NCBI GenBank assembly: GCA_030680575.1 | Contig: JAUXVI010000030.1 | Location: forward strand, 114,197 to 178,196 | Direction of reading: 5' to 3' | Source of the DNA: Hylemonella sp. | GTDB lineage: Bacteria > Pseudomonadota > Gammaproteobacteria > Burkholderiales > Burkholderiaceae_C | DNA: 64,000 nucleotides | Part shown: piece after piece, positions 48,861 to 57,991 of the stretch | Layout of the letters: each line of letters starts with the position of its first letter | Position numbering within the stretch: the stretch's first letter is position 1 | Position numbers and translations under genes: made by a program | The notes under the pieces: generated by a model | Told to the model about the DNA's origin: nothing | The model's input: the letters and a program-made list of their open reading frames with translations, nothing else | The model's database searches: none

Positions 48861-49115
48861 TCAGGCGGTGCGGCCGGCGGAAGGCGCGCGCAAGGCGTTG
48901 CTGAGCTGATCAATGACTTCCGCCCAGTCCGCATCGCCCAGCAGCTCTTCCCGCAACATGGCTGCTTGAGCGGCCGTCCAGAACGGCGCATCGGCCAACG
49001 CCACGTTGGCCGCCAGCGGCGAGTGCGCGCTGACAAAAGCCTGAATGCCGGCTGGATCGGATGGCAGGCCGAGTTGTGCGAACAGTTCCGAGAAGCGGTG
49101 ATGAGACTTTTGCAT
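48861..49115 (-). CDS. DUF2789 domain-containing protein
   Basis: An 84-residue protein matching DUF2789: MQKSHHRFSELFAQLGLPSD, then HSPLAANVALADAPFWTAAQAAMLREELLGDADWAEVIDQLS. It is cytosolic and helical; its function is unknown. A GGAG site precedes ATG at 49115. It converges on pgk and diverges from pyk, with the 157 bp between holding the pyk promoter. Confidence 0.88.
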   Translation of the reverse strand: MQKSHHRFSELFAQLGLPSDPAGIQAFVSAHSPLAANVALADAPFWTAAQAAMLREELLGDADWAEVIDQLSNALRAPSAGRTA

Positions 49116-49272
49116 GGGGGCTCCTTGTCTGGGCGGAAATGCGGAACAGGCGCGGACAGTGTCCCGCTTTTTCGTCTGCTGCGCCACGGGGTGCTTGCGG
49201 GGTGGCCGCTTGTTGTTCCTGTGTAACTAATTTCGTGTAAAAATGGAAACTAAGTTACAAGGAGACAGACAT

Positions 49273-50706
49273 ATGACGCGTCGTGCGACCAAGATTGTTG
49301 CCACCCTCGGCCCCGCTTCCAGCGATCCGGCCCTGCTTGAACAGATGATCCGTGCCGGGGTCAATGTGGTGCGCCTGAACTTCAGCCACGGCAAGGCACA
49401 GGACCACATCGACCGCGCCCGCCTGGTGCGCGAGGCCGCCCAGCGCGCCGGCCGCGAGGTCGCCATCATGGCCGACCTGCAAGGTCCGAAAATTCGCGTC
49501 GGCAAGTTCACGGACGGCAAGGTTGTGCTGGAAACCGGCCAGAAGTTCATCCTCGACGCCACCCGCACTGAGCCGGGTGACGCCAGTGCCGTCGGCCTGG
49601 ACTACAAGGAACTGCCACGCGATGTGAAGGCCGGCGACGTGCTGTTGCTGAACGATGGCCTGATCACCATGAAGGTCGAAGCCGTCAAGGGCGAGGCGGT
49701 GCATGCCGTGGTGACCATGGGGGGCGAGCTGTCCAACAACAAGGGCATCAACAAGAAGGGTGGTGGCCTGACGGCGCCGGCCCTGACTGCCAAGGACATG
49801 GAAGACATTAAGACCGCGATGAGCTTCCAGGCCGACTACGTGGCGGTGAGCTTCCCGCAGAACGCCACCGACATGGAGATGGCACGCCAGCTGTGTAATG
49901 TGGCGGCCGCCGAATACAACCACAAGCCGCACATGATCGCCAAGATCGAGCGTGCCGAGGCGATCCCCAAGCTGGAGGAAATCCTGCGTGCCAGCGACAG
50001 CATCATGGTGGCGCGCGGCGACCTGGCGATCGAAGTGGGCAATGCTGCTGTGCCGGCGCTGCAAAAGCGCATGATCCGCATGGCGCACGAGATGGACAAG
50101 ACGGTGATCACCGCGACCCACATGATGGAGTCGATGATCAACAACCCGATGCCGACGCGCGCCGAGGTGAGCGACGTGGCCAATGCGGTGCTCGATGGTT
50201 CGGATGCCGTGATGACCTCGGCCGAGACCGCGGCCGGCAAGTTTCCGCTGGAAACCGTGGTCGAGATGGCCAGTGTCTGTGTGGCGGCCGAGGGTGCGGA
50301 AGACGTGGCGCTCGATGCCGACTTCAGCGGCAAGACCTTCTCCCGTATCGACCAGTCGATTGCCATGGGCGCGCTGTTCACGGCCCACCACCTGGGCGCC
50401 AAGGCCATCGTGGCCTTGACCGAAAGCGGCTCCACCGCCTTGTGGATGAGCCGCCATCGCGTGCACATTCCGATCTATGCCCTGACGTCCAAGGTGGCAA
50501 CGCAGCGCAAGATGGCGCTGTACCGCAACGTGACGCCCCTGCTGATGGACACCAGCGCCGACCGCGACACCGCCCTGCACGATGCCGAACAGCACCTGAA
50601 GGCGCGCGGCATCATGCAGGCGGGTGACATCTACGTCATCACCTGCGGCGAGCCCATGGGTTCGCCGGGCGGCACCAACATGCTGAAGATCTGCCGCGTC
50701 TCCTGA
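49273..50706 (+). CDS. pyk: Pyruvate kinase
   Basis: A 477-residue pyruvate kinase. RRATKIVATLGPAS starts the barrel, IMVARGDLAIEVG holds the signature with the Mg-binding residues, and HMMESMINNPMPTRAEVSDVANAVLDG completes the site. The C-terminal allosteric domain is present. ATG at 49273 follows AAGGAG and is preferred over the in-frame ATG 30 bases upstream. Confidence 0.97.
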   Translation: MTRRATKIVATLGPASSDPALLEQMIRAGVNVVRLNFSHGKAQDHIDRARLVREAAQRAGREVAIMADLQGPKIRVGKFTDGKVVLETGQKFILDATRTEPGDASAVGLDYKELPRDVKAGDVLLLNDGLITMKVEAVKGEAVHAVVTMGGELSNNKGINKKGGGLTAPALTAKDMEDIKTAMSFQADYVAVSFPQNATDMEMARQLCNVAAAEYNHKPHMIAKIERAEAIPKLEEILRASDSIMVARGDLAIEVGNAAVPALQKRMIRMAHEMDKTVITATHMMESMINNPMPTRAEVSDVANAVLDGSDAVMTSAETAAGKFPLETVVEMASVCVAAEGAEDVALDADFSGKTFSRIDQSIAMGALFTAHHLGAKAIVALTESGSTALWMSRHRVHIPIYALTSKVATQRKMALYRNVTPLLMDTSADRDTALHDAEQHLKARGIMQAGDIYVITCGEPMGSPGGTNMLKICRVS

Positions 50707-50710
50707 GAAC

Positions 50711-50830
50711 TGCTGAATAAATCTACTGCGCACCCCGATCGCAGCGTTGGGCGGTGCTCGGAATCCTCACGTACAGGAAGTACGTTCCGGTTCCTGCGCT
50801 CCGTCCGCCTTGCGCTCAGGCCGCTCGCTA
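50711..50830 (+). repeat. Probable dispersed intergenic repeat, pyk-fba gap
   Basis: The stretch opens with TGCTGAATAAATC, contains a hairpin (ACGTAC 50769-50774 / GTACGT 50780-50785, flanked by CGGAA and TTCCG), and ends in a GC-rich part ordered like non-coding repeats I recall from other Burkholderiales. It fills about half of the 254-bp gap. The remainder up to 50960 holds the fba leader with GGGGA before the ATG, and no gene. Confidence 0.5.
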
Positions 50831-50960
50831 CGATTTCTTCACCAGTTCTGGCGATGCCTCGGGCTTGAGTCGCCGCTGGGCGACCGTGGGGGCCATATCC
50901 CCAGCAGGTAAAATCGGTGGCAGTTACCAAGTAGTTACCAACTTCCCCGGGGAAAACACC

Positions 50961-52025
50961 ATGGCACTCGTTTCGATGCGCGAGCTGCTGGACCATGCTG
51001 CCGCCAACGGCTACGGCATTCCGGCTTTTAACGTCAACAATCTGGAGCAGGTCCAGGCCGTCATGTCGGCTGCCGACGAAGTCGGCGCACCGGTCATCCT
51101 GCAGGCCAGCGCTGGCGCCCGCAAATACGCGGGTGAGTCCTTCATCAAGCACCTGATCCAGGCCGCCTGCGAGGCCTACCCGCACATTCCTCTGGTGATG
51201 CACCAGGACCACGGCACCAGCCCCAAGGTCTGCCAGGGCGCCATCGAACTGAACTTCGGCTCGGTGATGATGGACGGCTCGCTGATGGAAGACGGCAAGA
51301 CCCCGGCGTCCTTCGACTACAACGTTGACGTGACGCGCAAGGTGGTCGAGATGGCGCACAAGGTTGGCGTCACGGTCGAAGGCGAGCTGGGCTGCCTGGG
51401 CAACCTGGAGACCGGCGAGGCTGGCGAAGAAGACGGTATCGGCGCCGAGGGCAAGCTGGACCACAGCCAGATGCTGACCGACCCGGAAGAAGCCGCCCAG
51501 TTCGTCAAGGCCACCCAACTCGACGCATTGGCGATTGCCATCGGCACCAGTCACGGCGCCTACAAGTTCAGCCGTCCGCCCACCGGTGACATCCTGGCGA
51601 TCTCGCGCGTGAAGGAAATCCACGCCCGCATCCCCAACACCCACCTGGTGATGCACGGCTCAAGCTCCGTGCCGCAGGAACTGCTGGCCATCATCAACCA
51701 GTACGGCGGCAAGATGAAGGAAACCTACGGCGTGCCGGTCAAGGAAATCCAGGAAGCCATCAAGTACGGCGTGCGCAAGATCAACATCGACACCGACATT
51801 CGCCTGGCCATGACCGGCGCGGTGCGCAAGTTCCTGGCCGAGAACCCGGACAAGTTCGACGCCCGCGAGTGGCTCAAGCCGGCGCGCGAAGCCGCCAAGC
51901 AGGTCTGCAAGGCGCGTTACCTGGAGTTCGGCTGCGAAGGCCAGGGTGGCAAGATCAAGGGCGAGACTCTGCAGGTGATGGCCGCCAAGTACGCCAAGGG
52001 CGAACTGGCCCAGCTGGTCAAATAA
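50961..52025 (+). CDS. fba: Fructose-bisphosphate aldolase, class II
   Basis: A 354-residue zinc-dependent aldolase, interconverting fructose 1,6-bisphosphate with DHAP and GAP (Calvin-type/CbbA branch). MHQDHGTSP holds the first zinc ligand and catalytic Asp, with [17 protein letters not shown] and HGSSSVP for the other ligands. [27 protein letters not shown] is the canonical start. It is separated from purC by a strong terminator. Confidence 0.97.
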   Translation: MALVSMRELLDHAAANGYGIPAFNVNNLEQVQAVMSAADEVGAPVILQASAGARKYAGESFIKHLIQAACEAYPHIPLVMHQDHGTSPKVCQGAIELNFGSVMMDGSLMEDGKTPASFDYNVDVTRKVVEMAHKVGVTVEGELGCLGNLETGEAGEEDGIGAEGKLDHSQMLTDPEEAAQFVKATQLDALAIAIGTSHGAYKFSRPPTGDILAISRVKEIHARIPNTHLVMHGSSSVPQELLAIINQYGGKMKETYGVPVKEIQEAIKYGVRKINIDTDIRLAMTGAVRKFLAENPDKFDAREWLKPAREAAKQVCKARYLEFGCEGQGGKIKGETLQVMAAKYAKGELAQLVK

Positions 52026-52057
52026 GCCTTTCCGCTCCATTCTTGCGATAATTGCAG

Positions 52058-52079
52058 GCCCGGCGCTGGTGCGCCGGGC
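52058..52079 (+). terminator. Intrinsic terminator after fba
   Basis: A perfect 9-bp stem GCCCGGCGC/GCGCCGGGC with TGGT loop is followed by TTTTCTTTTTC, 32 bases after the fba stop. Confidence 0.92.
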
Positions 52080-52100
52080 TTTTCTTTTTCAAGTCCCATC

Positions 52101-52997
52101 ATGACCTCTGCCCTGCACACTTCCAGCCTGACTTCCCTGCCCCTGCTCGCACGCGGCAAGGTGCGCGACAACTACGCCGTGGGTGACGACCGCATCCTGA
52201 TGGTGGCATCCGACCGCATCAGCGCCTTCGACGTCATCATGGGCGAGCCGATTCCGGGCAAGGGCGAGCTGCTGACGCAGATGGCGCTGTTCTGGTTCGG
52301 CAAGCTGGGCCACATCTGCCCCAATCACCTGACCGGCCAGGCACCCGAGAGCGTGGTGACGCCGGCCGAGGTGGCGCAGGTCAAGGGCCGCTCCATGCTG
52401 GTCAAGCGCCTGAAGCCGATTCCGGTGGAAGCGGTGGTGCGTGGTTACCTGGCTGGCAGTGGCTGGGCCGAGTACCAAGCCGGCCAGTCGGTCTGCGGCG
52501 TCAAGCTGCCGGCCGGTCTGCAGAACGCCAGCAAACTGCCCGAGCCGATCTACACGCCGGCGGCCAAGGCCGAAGTGGGCGAGCACGACGAGAACATCAC
52601 GTTCGAGAAGACGGTGGAGATGATCGGGCTGGACCTGGCCACCCGCATCCGCGACATCTCGATCGCCATCTACAAAGCGGCCAGCGAGATCGCGCTGACC
52701 AAGGGCATCATCATCGCCGACACCAAGTTCGAGTTCGGCCTCGACAAGGACGGTGCGCTGGTGCTGATGGACGAGGTGCTGACGCCCGACTCCTCGCGCT
52801 ACTGGCCGGTGGAGGGCTACCGGGTCGGCGCCAACCCGCCGAGCTACGACAAGCAGTTCCTGCGCGACTGGCTGGAGACTGCCACCGTGGACGGCAAGCC
52901 CTGGGGCAAGACGGCGCCGGCGCCCAAGCTGCCGGCCGAGGTGATCGAGAAGACCGCCGCCAAGTACCGCGAAGCACTGACGCGTCTGACCGCCTGA
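52101..52997 (+). CDS. purC: SAICAR synthetase
   Basis: A 298-residue phosphoribosylaminoimidazole-succinocarboxamide synthase, joining aspartate to [16 protein letters not shown] and [21 protein letters not shown] form the ATP site, and [29 protein letters not shown] is the second motif. The length (about 300) is that of the longer yeast-like PurC form. It lies near purE and purK but in a separate unit. Confidence 0.97.
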   Translation: MTSALHTSSLTSLPLLARGKVRDNYAVGDDRILMVASDRISAFDVIMGEPIPGKGELLTQMALFWFGKLGHICPNHLTGQAPESVVTPAEVAQVKGRSMLVKRLKPIPVEAVVRGYLAGSGWAEYQAGQSVCGVKLPAGLQNASKLPEPIYTPAAKAEVGEHDENITFEKTVEMIGLDLATRIRDISIAIYKAASEIALTKGIIIADTKFEFGLDKDGALVLMDEVLTPDSSRYWPVEGYRVGANPPSYDKQFLRDWLETATVDGKPWGKTAPAPKLPAEVIEKTAAKYREALTRLTA

Positions 52998-53099
52998 ACG
53001 GGCCTGCCCGCAGCCCGGGCATGTAGTAGCGGAGTAACACCCGCGGCTGCAGAACTGCAGAAACAATGGTCCGCCAAAACCTATTTCAAGGAGACCAAC

Positions 53100-53681
53100 A
53101 TGGCGGGCAAGAAGATTCTGATGATCTGCGGGGATTACTGCGAAGACTACGAAACCATGGTGCCGTTCCAGGCGCTGCTGGCGGTGGGGCACACGGTGCA
53201 CGCCGTCTGTCCGGACAAGGTGGCGGGCGACCACATCAAGACGGCCATCCACGACTTCGAGGGCGCCCAGACCTACAGCGAAAAACCCGGGCACAACTTC
53301 ACGCTGAATACGACCTTTGCCGACGTGAAGCCGGCCCAGTACGACGCGCTGGTGCTGCCCGGCGGCCGCGGCCCGGAATACCTGCGCAACAACACGGCCG
53401 TGGTGGCCATGGTCAAGCACTTCTTCGAGGCTGGCAAACCGGTGGCGGCGATCTGCCATGCCGCCCAGTTGCTGGCCGGGGCGGGCGTGCTTGCCGGGCG
53501 CAGCTGCTCGGCCTATCCGGCGTGTCGTGCCGAGGTGGAACTGGCCGGCGGCACCTATGTGGACATCGCGGTGGACCAGGCGCACACCGACCGCAACCTG
53601 GTGTCGGCGCCGGCCTGGCCGGCCCACCCGGCCTGGATTGCCCAGTTCCTGACGGTGCTGGGCACCCGCATCACGCATTGA
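53100..53681 (+). CDS. DJ-1/PfpI family protein
   Basis: A 193-residue protein of the class I glutamine amidotransferase-like superfamily. The nucleophile elbow is AICHAAQ with the cysteine near residue 118, and Glu15 in CEDYE is in the expected position. Members act as proteases, glyoxalases or deglycases, so its exact activity is open. A strong AAGGAGA site precedes the ATG. Confidence 0.9.
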   Translation: MAGKKILMICGDYCEDYETMVPFQALLAVGHTVHAVCPDKVAGDHIKTAIHDFEGAQTYSEKPGHNFTLNTTFADVKPAQYDALVLPGGRGPEYLRNNTAVVAMVKHFFEAGKPVAAICHAAQLLAGAGVLAGRSCSAYPACRAEVELAGGTYVDIAVDQAHTDRNLVSAPAWPAHPAWIAQFLTVLGTRITH

Positions 53682-53744
53682 TGCTGCATTGACGCCGAAG
53701 CCGCGTTGGCCGCATCATGCGGTTCAACGCGTCGGAGACAAACC

Positions 53745-54107
53745 ATGTGCCAGGTCTTTATCAGCGCCGATCCGGTGCTTTACCAGAGTCGCGCCCGTTC
53801 CGTGCGCCTGCATGGCGTGGCCACCAGCATCAAGCTGGAGAATCTGTTCTGGCAGGTGCTGGAAGAGATCGCGCGCCGCGACGGCATGAGCGTGCCGCAG
53901 CTGTGTGCCAAGCTGCACGACGAGCTGGTCGAGGAATGCGGTGGGGTGGACAACTTTGCCTCGTTCCTGCGCGTCTGTTGTGGCCGTTACCTCGCGCTGC
54001 AATTGTCCGGTGGTATCCCGCAGGATGTCTCGATCCCGATCAGCAGCCTCAATGCCGGGCAGGTGCTGGCCGCCGAGGGGCGTGCGCCAGTGCATGAATT
54101 GCACTAG
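53745..54107 (+). CDS. Ribbon-helix-helix domain protein
   Basis: A 120-residue protein. The middle (about 25-75: SVRLHGVATSIKLENLFWQVLEEIARRDGMSVPQLCAKLHDEL) matches the RHH_4 type ribbon-helix-helix, a DNA-binding fold, and a CCGRYLALQL helix follows. MCQVFISADP after GGAGA is the start. It is probably a small regulator; its targets are unknown. Confidence 0.82.
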   Translation: MCQVFISADPVLYQSRARSVRLHGVATSIKLENLFWQVLEEIARRDGMSVPQLCAKLHDELVEECGGVDNFASFLRVCCGRYLALQLSGGIPQDVSIPISSLNAGQVLAAEGRAPVHELH

Positions 54108-54133
54108 CGCCGAGAGGGATCAACCGAGTTGCG

Positions 54134-55090
54134 TCAGTTCAGCGCCATGCTGAGCCGGCGCCGGTAGGCCGAGATCAGCGTCGCCTGTTCGTCTTCCTGC
54201 ACCGTGGCATGGCCGGCCAGCTCGATGCCGCCGGCGCTCTTGCCGCTCACCTCGGGGCCGGCCTTCGGTTTCGGCGGCGTCAGAAGGTCCAGGATGGCGA
54301 TGAAGGTCTTGCGCGGGGCTTCCTCGTCCCATTTCTTGTCGCGCATGATGATCTCCAGCAGCTCGTCCAGCGCGGCCAGCCATTCGTTGTGCGCCATCAG
54401 CACACGCGCCTTGGCGAAGCGGCTTTCGAAGTCGCGTTTGTTGGTTTCGATCTTTTGCTCGAACTGTGCCAGCGTCCACTGGCCGCGCGGGTCGTTGGCG
54501 ACGAACTCCAGCGCGTTGAGCCACTGCTGCAGCGCCTCGAAGCGCAGTTGCACCGGGATCTGCGCCAGCGCTGGTGCCAGGGCGCCGGCGGCCTCGGCCA
54601 AGTGGCCGGTGCCGATCAGCAGCTTGACGTAGTCGTAACGCATCTCATCGTTGGCCGGCTCGGCTGCCACCGCCTCGGCCATGCGTGCCAGCGCGCCGGC
54701 CACATCGCCCGATGCCAGCGGGTCCGGTGTTTCCGGCTCAGCCAGGTCAGCGTGCGCCTGGCCGTCGGCACCGAGATGCTTGTCGAGGAACTCGCGCAGC
54801 TTGCCTTCCGGCAGCGCGCCCATGAAGCCATCGGCCGGCTTGCCGCCGACCATCAGCACGCAGGTCGGGATGCTGCGGATGCCGAAGGCTTGGCTAAGTT
54901 CCTGCTGCTCGTCGGAGTTGATCTTGGCCAGCACAAAGCGGCCGGCGTACTCGGTTTCGAGCTTTTCCAGGATCGGGCCGAGCGCCTTGCACGGGCCGCA
55001 CCAGGGGGCCCAGAAGTCGACCAGCACAGGCACGGACAGGGAGGCCTGGACGACCTCGGTTTCAAAGTTTTCGGTGGTGATGTCGATCAT
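54134..55090 (-). CDS. cnoX: Thioredoxin-TPR chaperedoxin (CnoX/YbbN-like)
   Basis: A 318-residue protein: an N-terminal thioredoxin domain (1-110) with active CGPC at 31-34 ([11 protein letters not shown]), then a helical TPR region (about 125-280). E. coli CnoX/YbbN has lost the classical CxxC (SQHC), while this one keeps it, so it may be a real redox enzyme as well as a holdase. It converges on the RHH gene and diverges from purE. Confidence 0.9.
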   Translation of the reverse strand: MIDITTENFETEVVQASLSVPVLVDFWAPWCGPCKALGPILEKLETEYAGRFVLAKINSDEQQELSQAFGIRSIPTCVLMVGGKPADGFMGALPEGKLREFLDKHLGADGQAHADLAEPETPDPLASGDVAGALARMAEAVAAEPANDEMRYDYVKLLIGTGHLAEAAGALAPALAQIPVQLRFEALQQWLNALEFVANDPRGQWTLAQFEQKIETNKRDFESRFAKARVLMAHNEWLAALDELLEIIMRDKKWDEEAPRKTFIAILDLLTPPKPKAGPEVSGKSAGGIELAGHATVQEDEQATLISAYRRRLSMALN

Positions 55091-55182
55091 TTGGGGCAGC
55101 TCGGGGCAAAAAAGTAAAATTCAGTCCTGATCATTTGCGGGACAGACCGCTTGGCACAGCGGCAAGCTCTGTCCTCAACATT

Positions 55183-55674
55183 ATGAAAACTATTATTGGT
55201 GTCGTCATGGGTTCCAGTTCCGACTGGGACACCATGCAACAGGCAGTCCAGATTCTCCACCACTTTGGCATCGGGCACGAAGCGCGCGTGGTGTCGGCGC
55301 ACCGCATGCCCGACGACATGTTCGCTTATGCCGAAGCCGCCGCCGGGCGCGGCCTGAAGGCCATCATCGCTGGCGCCGGCGGTGCCGCCCACTTGCCGGG
55401 CATGCTGGCGGCCAAGACCACCGTGCCGGTGTTGGGCGTGCCGGTGCAGAGCAAGGCGCTGTCGGGCGTCGATTCGCTGCACAGCATCGTGCAGATGCCC
55501 AAGGGCATTCCGGTGGCCACCTTCGCCATCGGCCCGGCCGGTGCCGCCAATGCCGCCCTGTTCGCCGTGGCCATGCTGGCCGTTGATGACCCGGCCCTGC
55601 GGACCAAGCTGGAAGCCTTCCGCGCCGAGCAGACCGAAGTCGCACGCGCCATGACGCTGCCGCCCGCGCTATGA
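55183..55674 (+). CDS. purE: N5-CAIR mutase (PurE)
   Basis: A 163-residue class I Pur[14 protein letters not shown] and [13 protein letters not shown] form the substrate site with the catalytic His, and [16 protein letters not shown] is conserved. It overlaps purK by 4 bp (ATGA), coupling the two steps from AIR to CAIR. Confidence 0.97.
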   Translation: MKTIIGVVMGSSSDWDTMQQAVQILHHFGIGHEARVVSAHRMPDDMFAYAEAAAGRGLKAIIAGAGGAAHLPGMLAAKTTVPVLGVPVQSKALSGVDSLHSIVQMPKGIPVATFAIGPAGAANAALFAVAMLAVDDPALRTKLEAFRAEQTEVARAMTLPPAL

Positions 55675-56846
55675 AGGGTGGCCCCATCCTCCCCGGCTCC
55701 CTGGTCAATGGCCAGCCGGCCACGCTCGGCGTGATGGGCGGCGGCCAGCTCGGCCGCATGTTCGTGCAGGCGGCCCAGCGCATGGGTTATTTCACGGCGG
55801 TGCTCGACCCCGATGCGGCCAGCCCGGCCGGCCTGGTGAGCCATCACCACATCCAGACCGGTTATCTGGACGAGCAGGGCCTGGCGCAGCTGATGCAGCG
55901 CAGCGCCGCCATCACCACCGAATTCGAGAACGTGCCGGCACCCGCCTTGCTGACGCTGGGTGCGCAGCGCCCGGTGGCGCCGGCCGCGGGCGCCGTGGCG
56001 ATTGCGCAGGACCGCGCGCAGGAAAAAGCCCACTTCCAGCGCTGCGGCGTGCCGGTGGCACCCTATGCCGTGATCGAGACGCCGGAGCAACTGGCAGCTG
56101 TGCCTGATGCGTTGCTGCCCGGCATCGTCAAGACCACCCGTCTTGGCTACGACGGCAAGGGCCAGATCCGCGTCAAGACGCGCGCCGAACTGGTGGCGGC
56201 CTGGGACGAACTGAAACACGTGCCCTGTGTGTTGGAGAAGATGCTGCCGCTGAAGCTGGAGTGCTCGGTTATCGTGGCGCGCGGCTGGGACGGTTCTATC
56301 GTCAACTTCCCCGTGCAACGCAATCTGCACCGCGACGGCATCCTGGCCGTGACCGAGGTTTATGAAGGTAATCTGCCCCCGGCCCTTGCTGAACAAGCGG
56401 TGGCAGCTACCAAATCAATAGCGAACGGCTTGCAGTACGTCGGCGTGCTGTGCGTCGAGTTCTTCGTGCTGCAGGACGACAGCCTGATCGTCAACGAGAT
56501 GGCGCCGCGCCCGCACAACAGTGGCCACTACACGCTCGACGCCTGCGACCAGTCGCAGTTCGACCTGCAGGTGCGCACGCTGGCCGGCTTGCCGCTGGTG
56601 CAGCCGCGCGCCTACGGCCCGTCCATCATGCTCAACCTGCTGGGTGATGTCTGGCTGGCCTTCAACGATGCGCCGCCCTGGGACCAGGTGCTGGCCCTGC
56701 CCGGCACCCACCTGCATCTGTACGGCAAGCTTGACGCCAAGCCCGGCCGCAAGATGGGCCACCTCAACATCACCGGCAGCACGGTCGACGAGGTGCGGAC
56801 CACGGCGCTGGCGGCGGCCAAGCTGCTGGGCATCGCGCCCTTTTGA
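55671..56846 (+). CDS. purK: N5-carboxyaminoimidazole ribonucleotide synthase
   Basis: A 391-residue ATP-grasp enzyme that carboxylates AIR using ATP and bicarbonate. [12 protein letters not shown] starts the N-terminal domain, [10 protein letters not shown] is the ATP loop, and [26 protein letters not shown] is the metal site. An imperfect 19-bp copy of the dispersed repeat is embedded at 56405-56423 (TKSIANG). It is in an operon with purE upstream and the sua5 gene downstream. Confidence 0.97.
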   Translation: MKGGPILPGSLVNGQPATLGVMGGGQLGRMFVQAAQRMGYFTAVLDPDAASPAGLVSHHHIQTGYLDEQGLAQLMQRSAAITTEFENVPAPALLTLGAQRPVAPAAGAVAIAQDRAQEKAHFQRCGVPVAPYAVIETPEQLAAVPDALLPGIVKTTRLGYDGKGQIRVKTRAELVAAWDELKHVPCVLEKMLPLKLECSVIVARGWDGSIVNFPVQRNLHRDGILAVTEVYEGNLPPALAEQAVAATKSIANGLQYVGVLCVEFFVLQDDSLIVNEMAPRPHNSGHYTLDACDQSQFDLQVRTLAGLPLVQPRAYGPSIMLNLLGDVWLAFNDAPPWDQVLALPGTHLHLYGKLDAKPGRKMGHLNITGSTVDEVRTTALAAAKLLGIAPF

Positions 56847-56860
56847 CGCTTGAGGTCCGC

Positions 56861-57859
56861 ATGATCCTGGACGGACGCGACCCGGCCGCCATCGCAGCCG
56901 CCGCACAAGCGCTGCAGCAGGGTGAGCTGGTCGGCCTGCCGACCGAAACCGTCTACGGCCTGGGCGCCGACGCGACCCATGAGGCGGCGGTGGCCAAGAT
57001 CTTCGCTGCCAAGGGCCGGCCCAGCGATCACCCGCTGATCGTGCACGTGGCCGACGCGACTGGTGTGGACCATTTCGCAAGTAACGTTCCCGACTTTGCC
57101 CAGCAGCTGATGCAGGCCTTCTGGCCCGGTCCGCTCACCCTAATCTTGCCGCGTCGCCCCGAAGTGGGCGCGGCGGCGGCCGGCGGCCAGGACTCGATCG
57201 GCCTGCGCTGCCCGGCACACCCGGTGGCGCATGCGCTGCTGCTGGCCGCCCGAGAGCTGGGTGTGCGGGGTGTGGCGGCACCCAGCGCCAACAAGTTCGG
57301 CCGCGTCAGCCCGACCAGCGCCGCCCATGTGCAGGGCGAGTTCGGCGACAGCCTGCTGGTGCTCGACGGTGGCGCCTGCGAGGTCGGCATCGAGTCCACC
57401 ATCATCGACTGCACGCGTGGCGTCCCGGTGCTGTTGCGCCCGGGCCAGATCTCGCGCGAGCAGGTGCAGGCGGCCTGTGGTCTGAAATTGCTCTCAAAAG
57501 AGGAGCTGGCTGCGCCGGCGCCGCGGGCTTCCGGCACGCTGGAATCCCATTACGCACCGACGGCCAAGGTCCGCCTGATGGACGCCAAGGCCTTGCAGAC
57601 CGCGCTGGACCTGCTGGGCCCGGAGCTGGATGGCAGCCAGGCCACGATCGCGGTTTATGCGCGTGCCGTGCTGCGCCTGCCGTCAAGCCGCGTGCTGTAC
57701 CGGCGCATGCCGGACGATGCCGCCGCCGCCGCGCAGCAGCTGTTTGCCGTGCTGCGCGACTTCGATGCCCAGGGTGTCAAACTGATCTGGATCGAGCCGC
57801 CGCCCGACACCCCCGCCTGGGAAGGCGTGCGTGACCGCCTGACACGGGCCGCCGCTTGA
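56861..57859 (+). CDS. L-threonylcarbamoyladenylate synthase (Sua5 type)
   Basis: A 332-residue Sua5/YrdC/TsaC protein making the TC-AMP intermediate of tRNA t6A37. The YrdC domain (about 10-205) has GLPTETVYGLGADA, KGRPSDHPLIVH and APSANKFGRVSPT. A linker and a C-terminal Sua5 domain follow (about 220-330), as in the long form. ATG at 56861 with GAGG is preferred; TTG at 56843, overlapping the purK stop, is possible. The linker holds a variant copy of the dispersed repeat near 57490. Confidence 0.93.
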   Translation: MILDGRDPAAIAAAAQALQQGELVGLPTETVYGLGADATHEAAVAKIFAAKGRPSDHPLIVHVADATGVDHFASNVPDFAQQLMQAFWPGPLTLILPRRPEVGAAAAGGQDSIGLRCPAHPVAHALLLAARELGVRGVAAPSANKFGRVSPTSAAHVQGEFGDSLLVLDGGACEVGIESTIIDCTRGVPVLLRPGQISREQVQAACGLKLLSKEELAAPAPRASGTLESHYAPTAKVRLMDAKALQTALDLLGPELDGSQATIAVYARAVLRLPSSRVLYRRMPDDAAAAAQQLFAVLRDFDAQGVKLIWIEPPPDTPAWEGVRDRLTRAAA

Positions 57860-57991
57860 GAAATGAGTGTGAGCAGGCTCTAGCCTGAATGCTGAAACCG
57901 CGGCACCATTCAGCACCATGACACGCGGCCCCTGGATCGAAACCCCTGAACGTGCCAACAGATACCGGTCGGCGCTGAACCGCGTGACACC

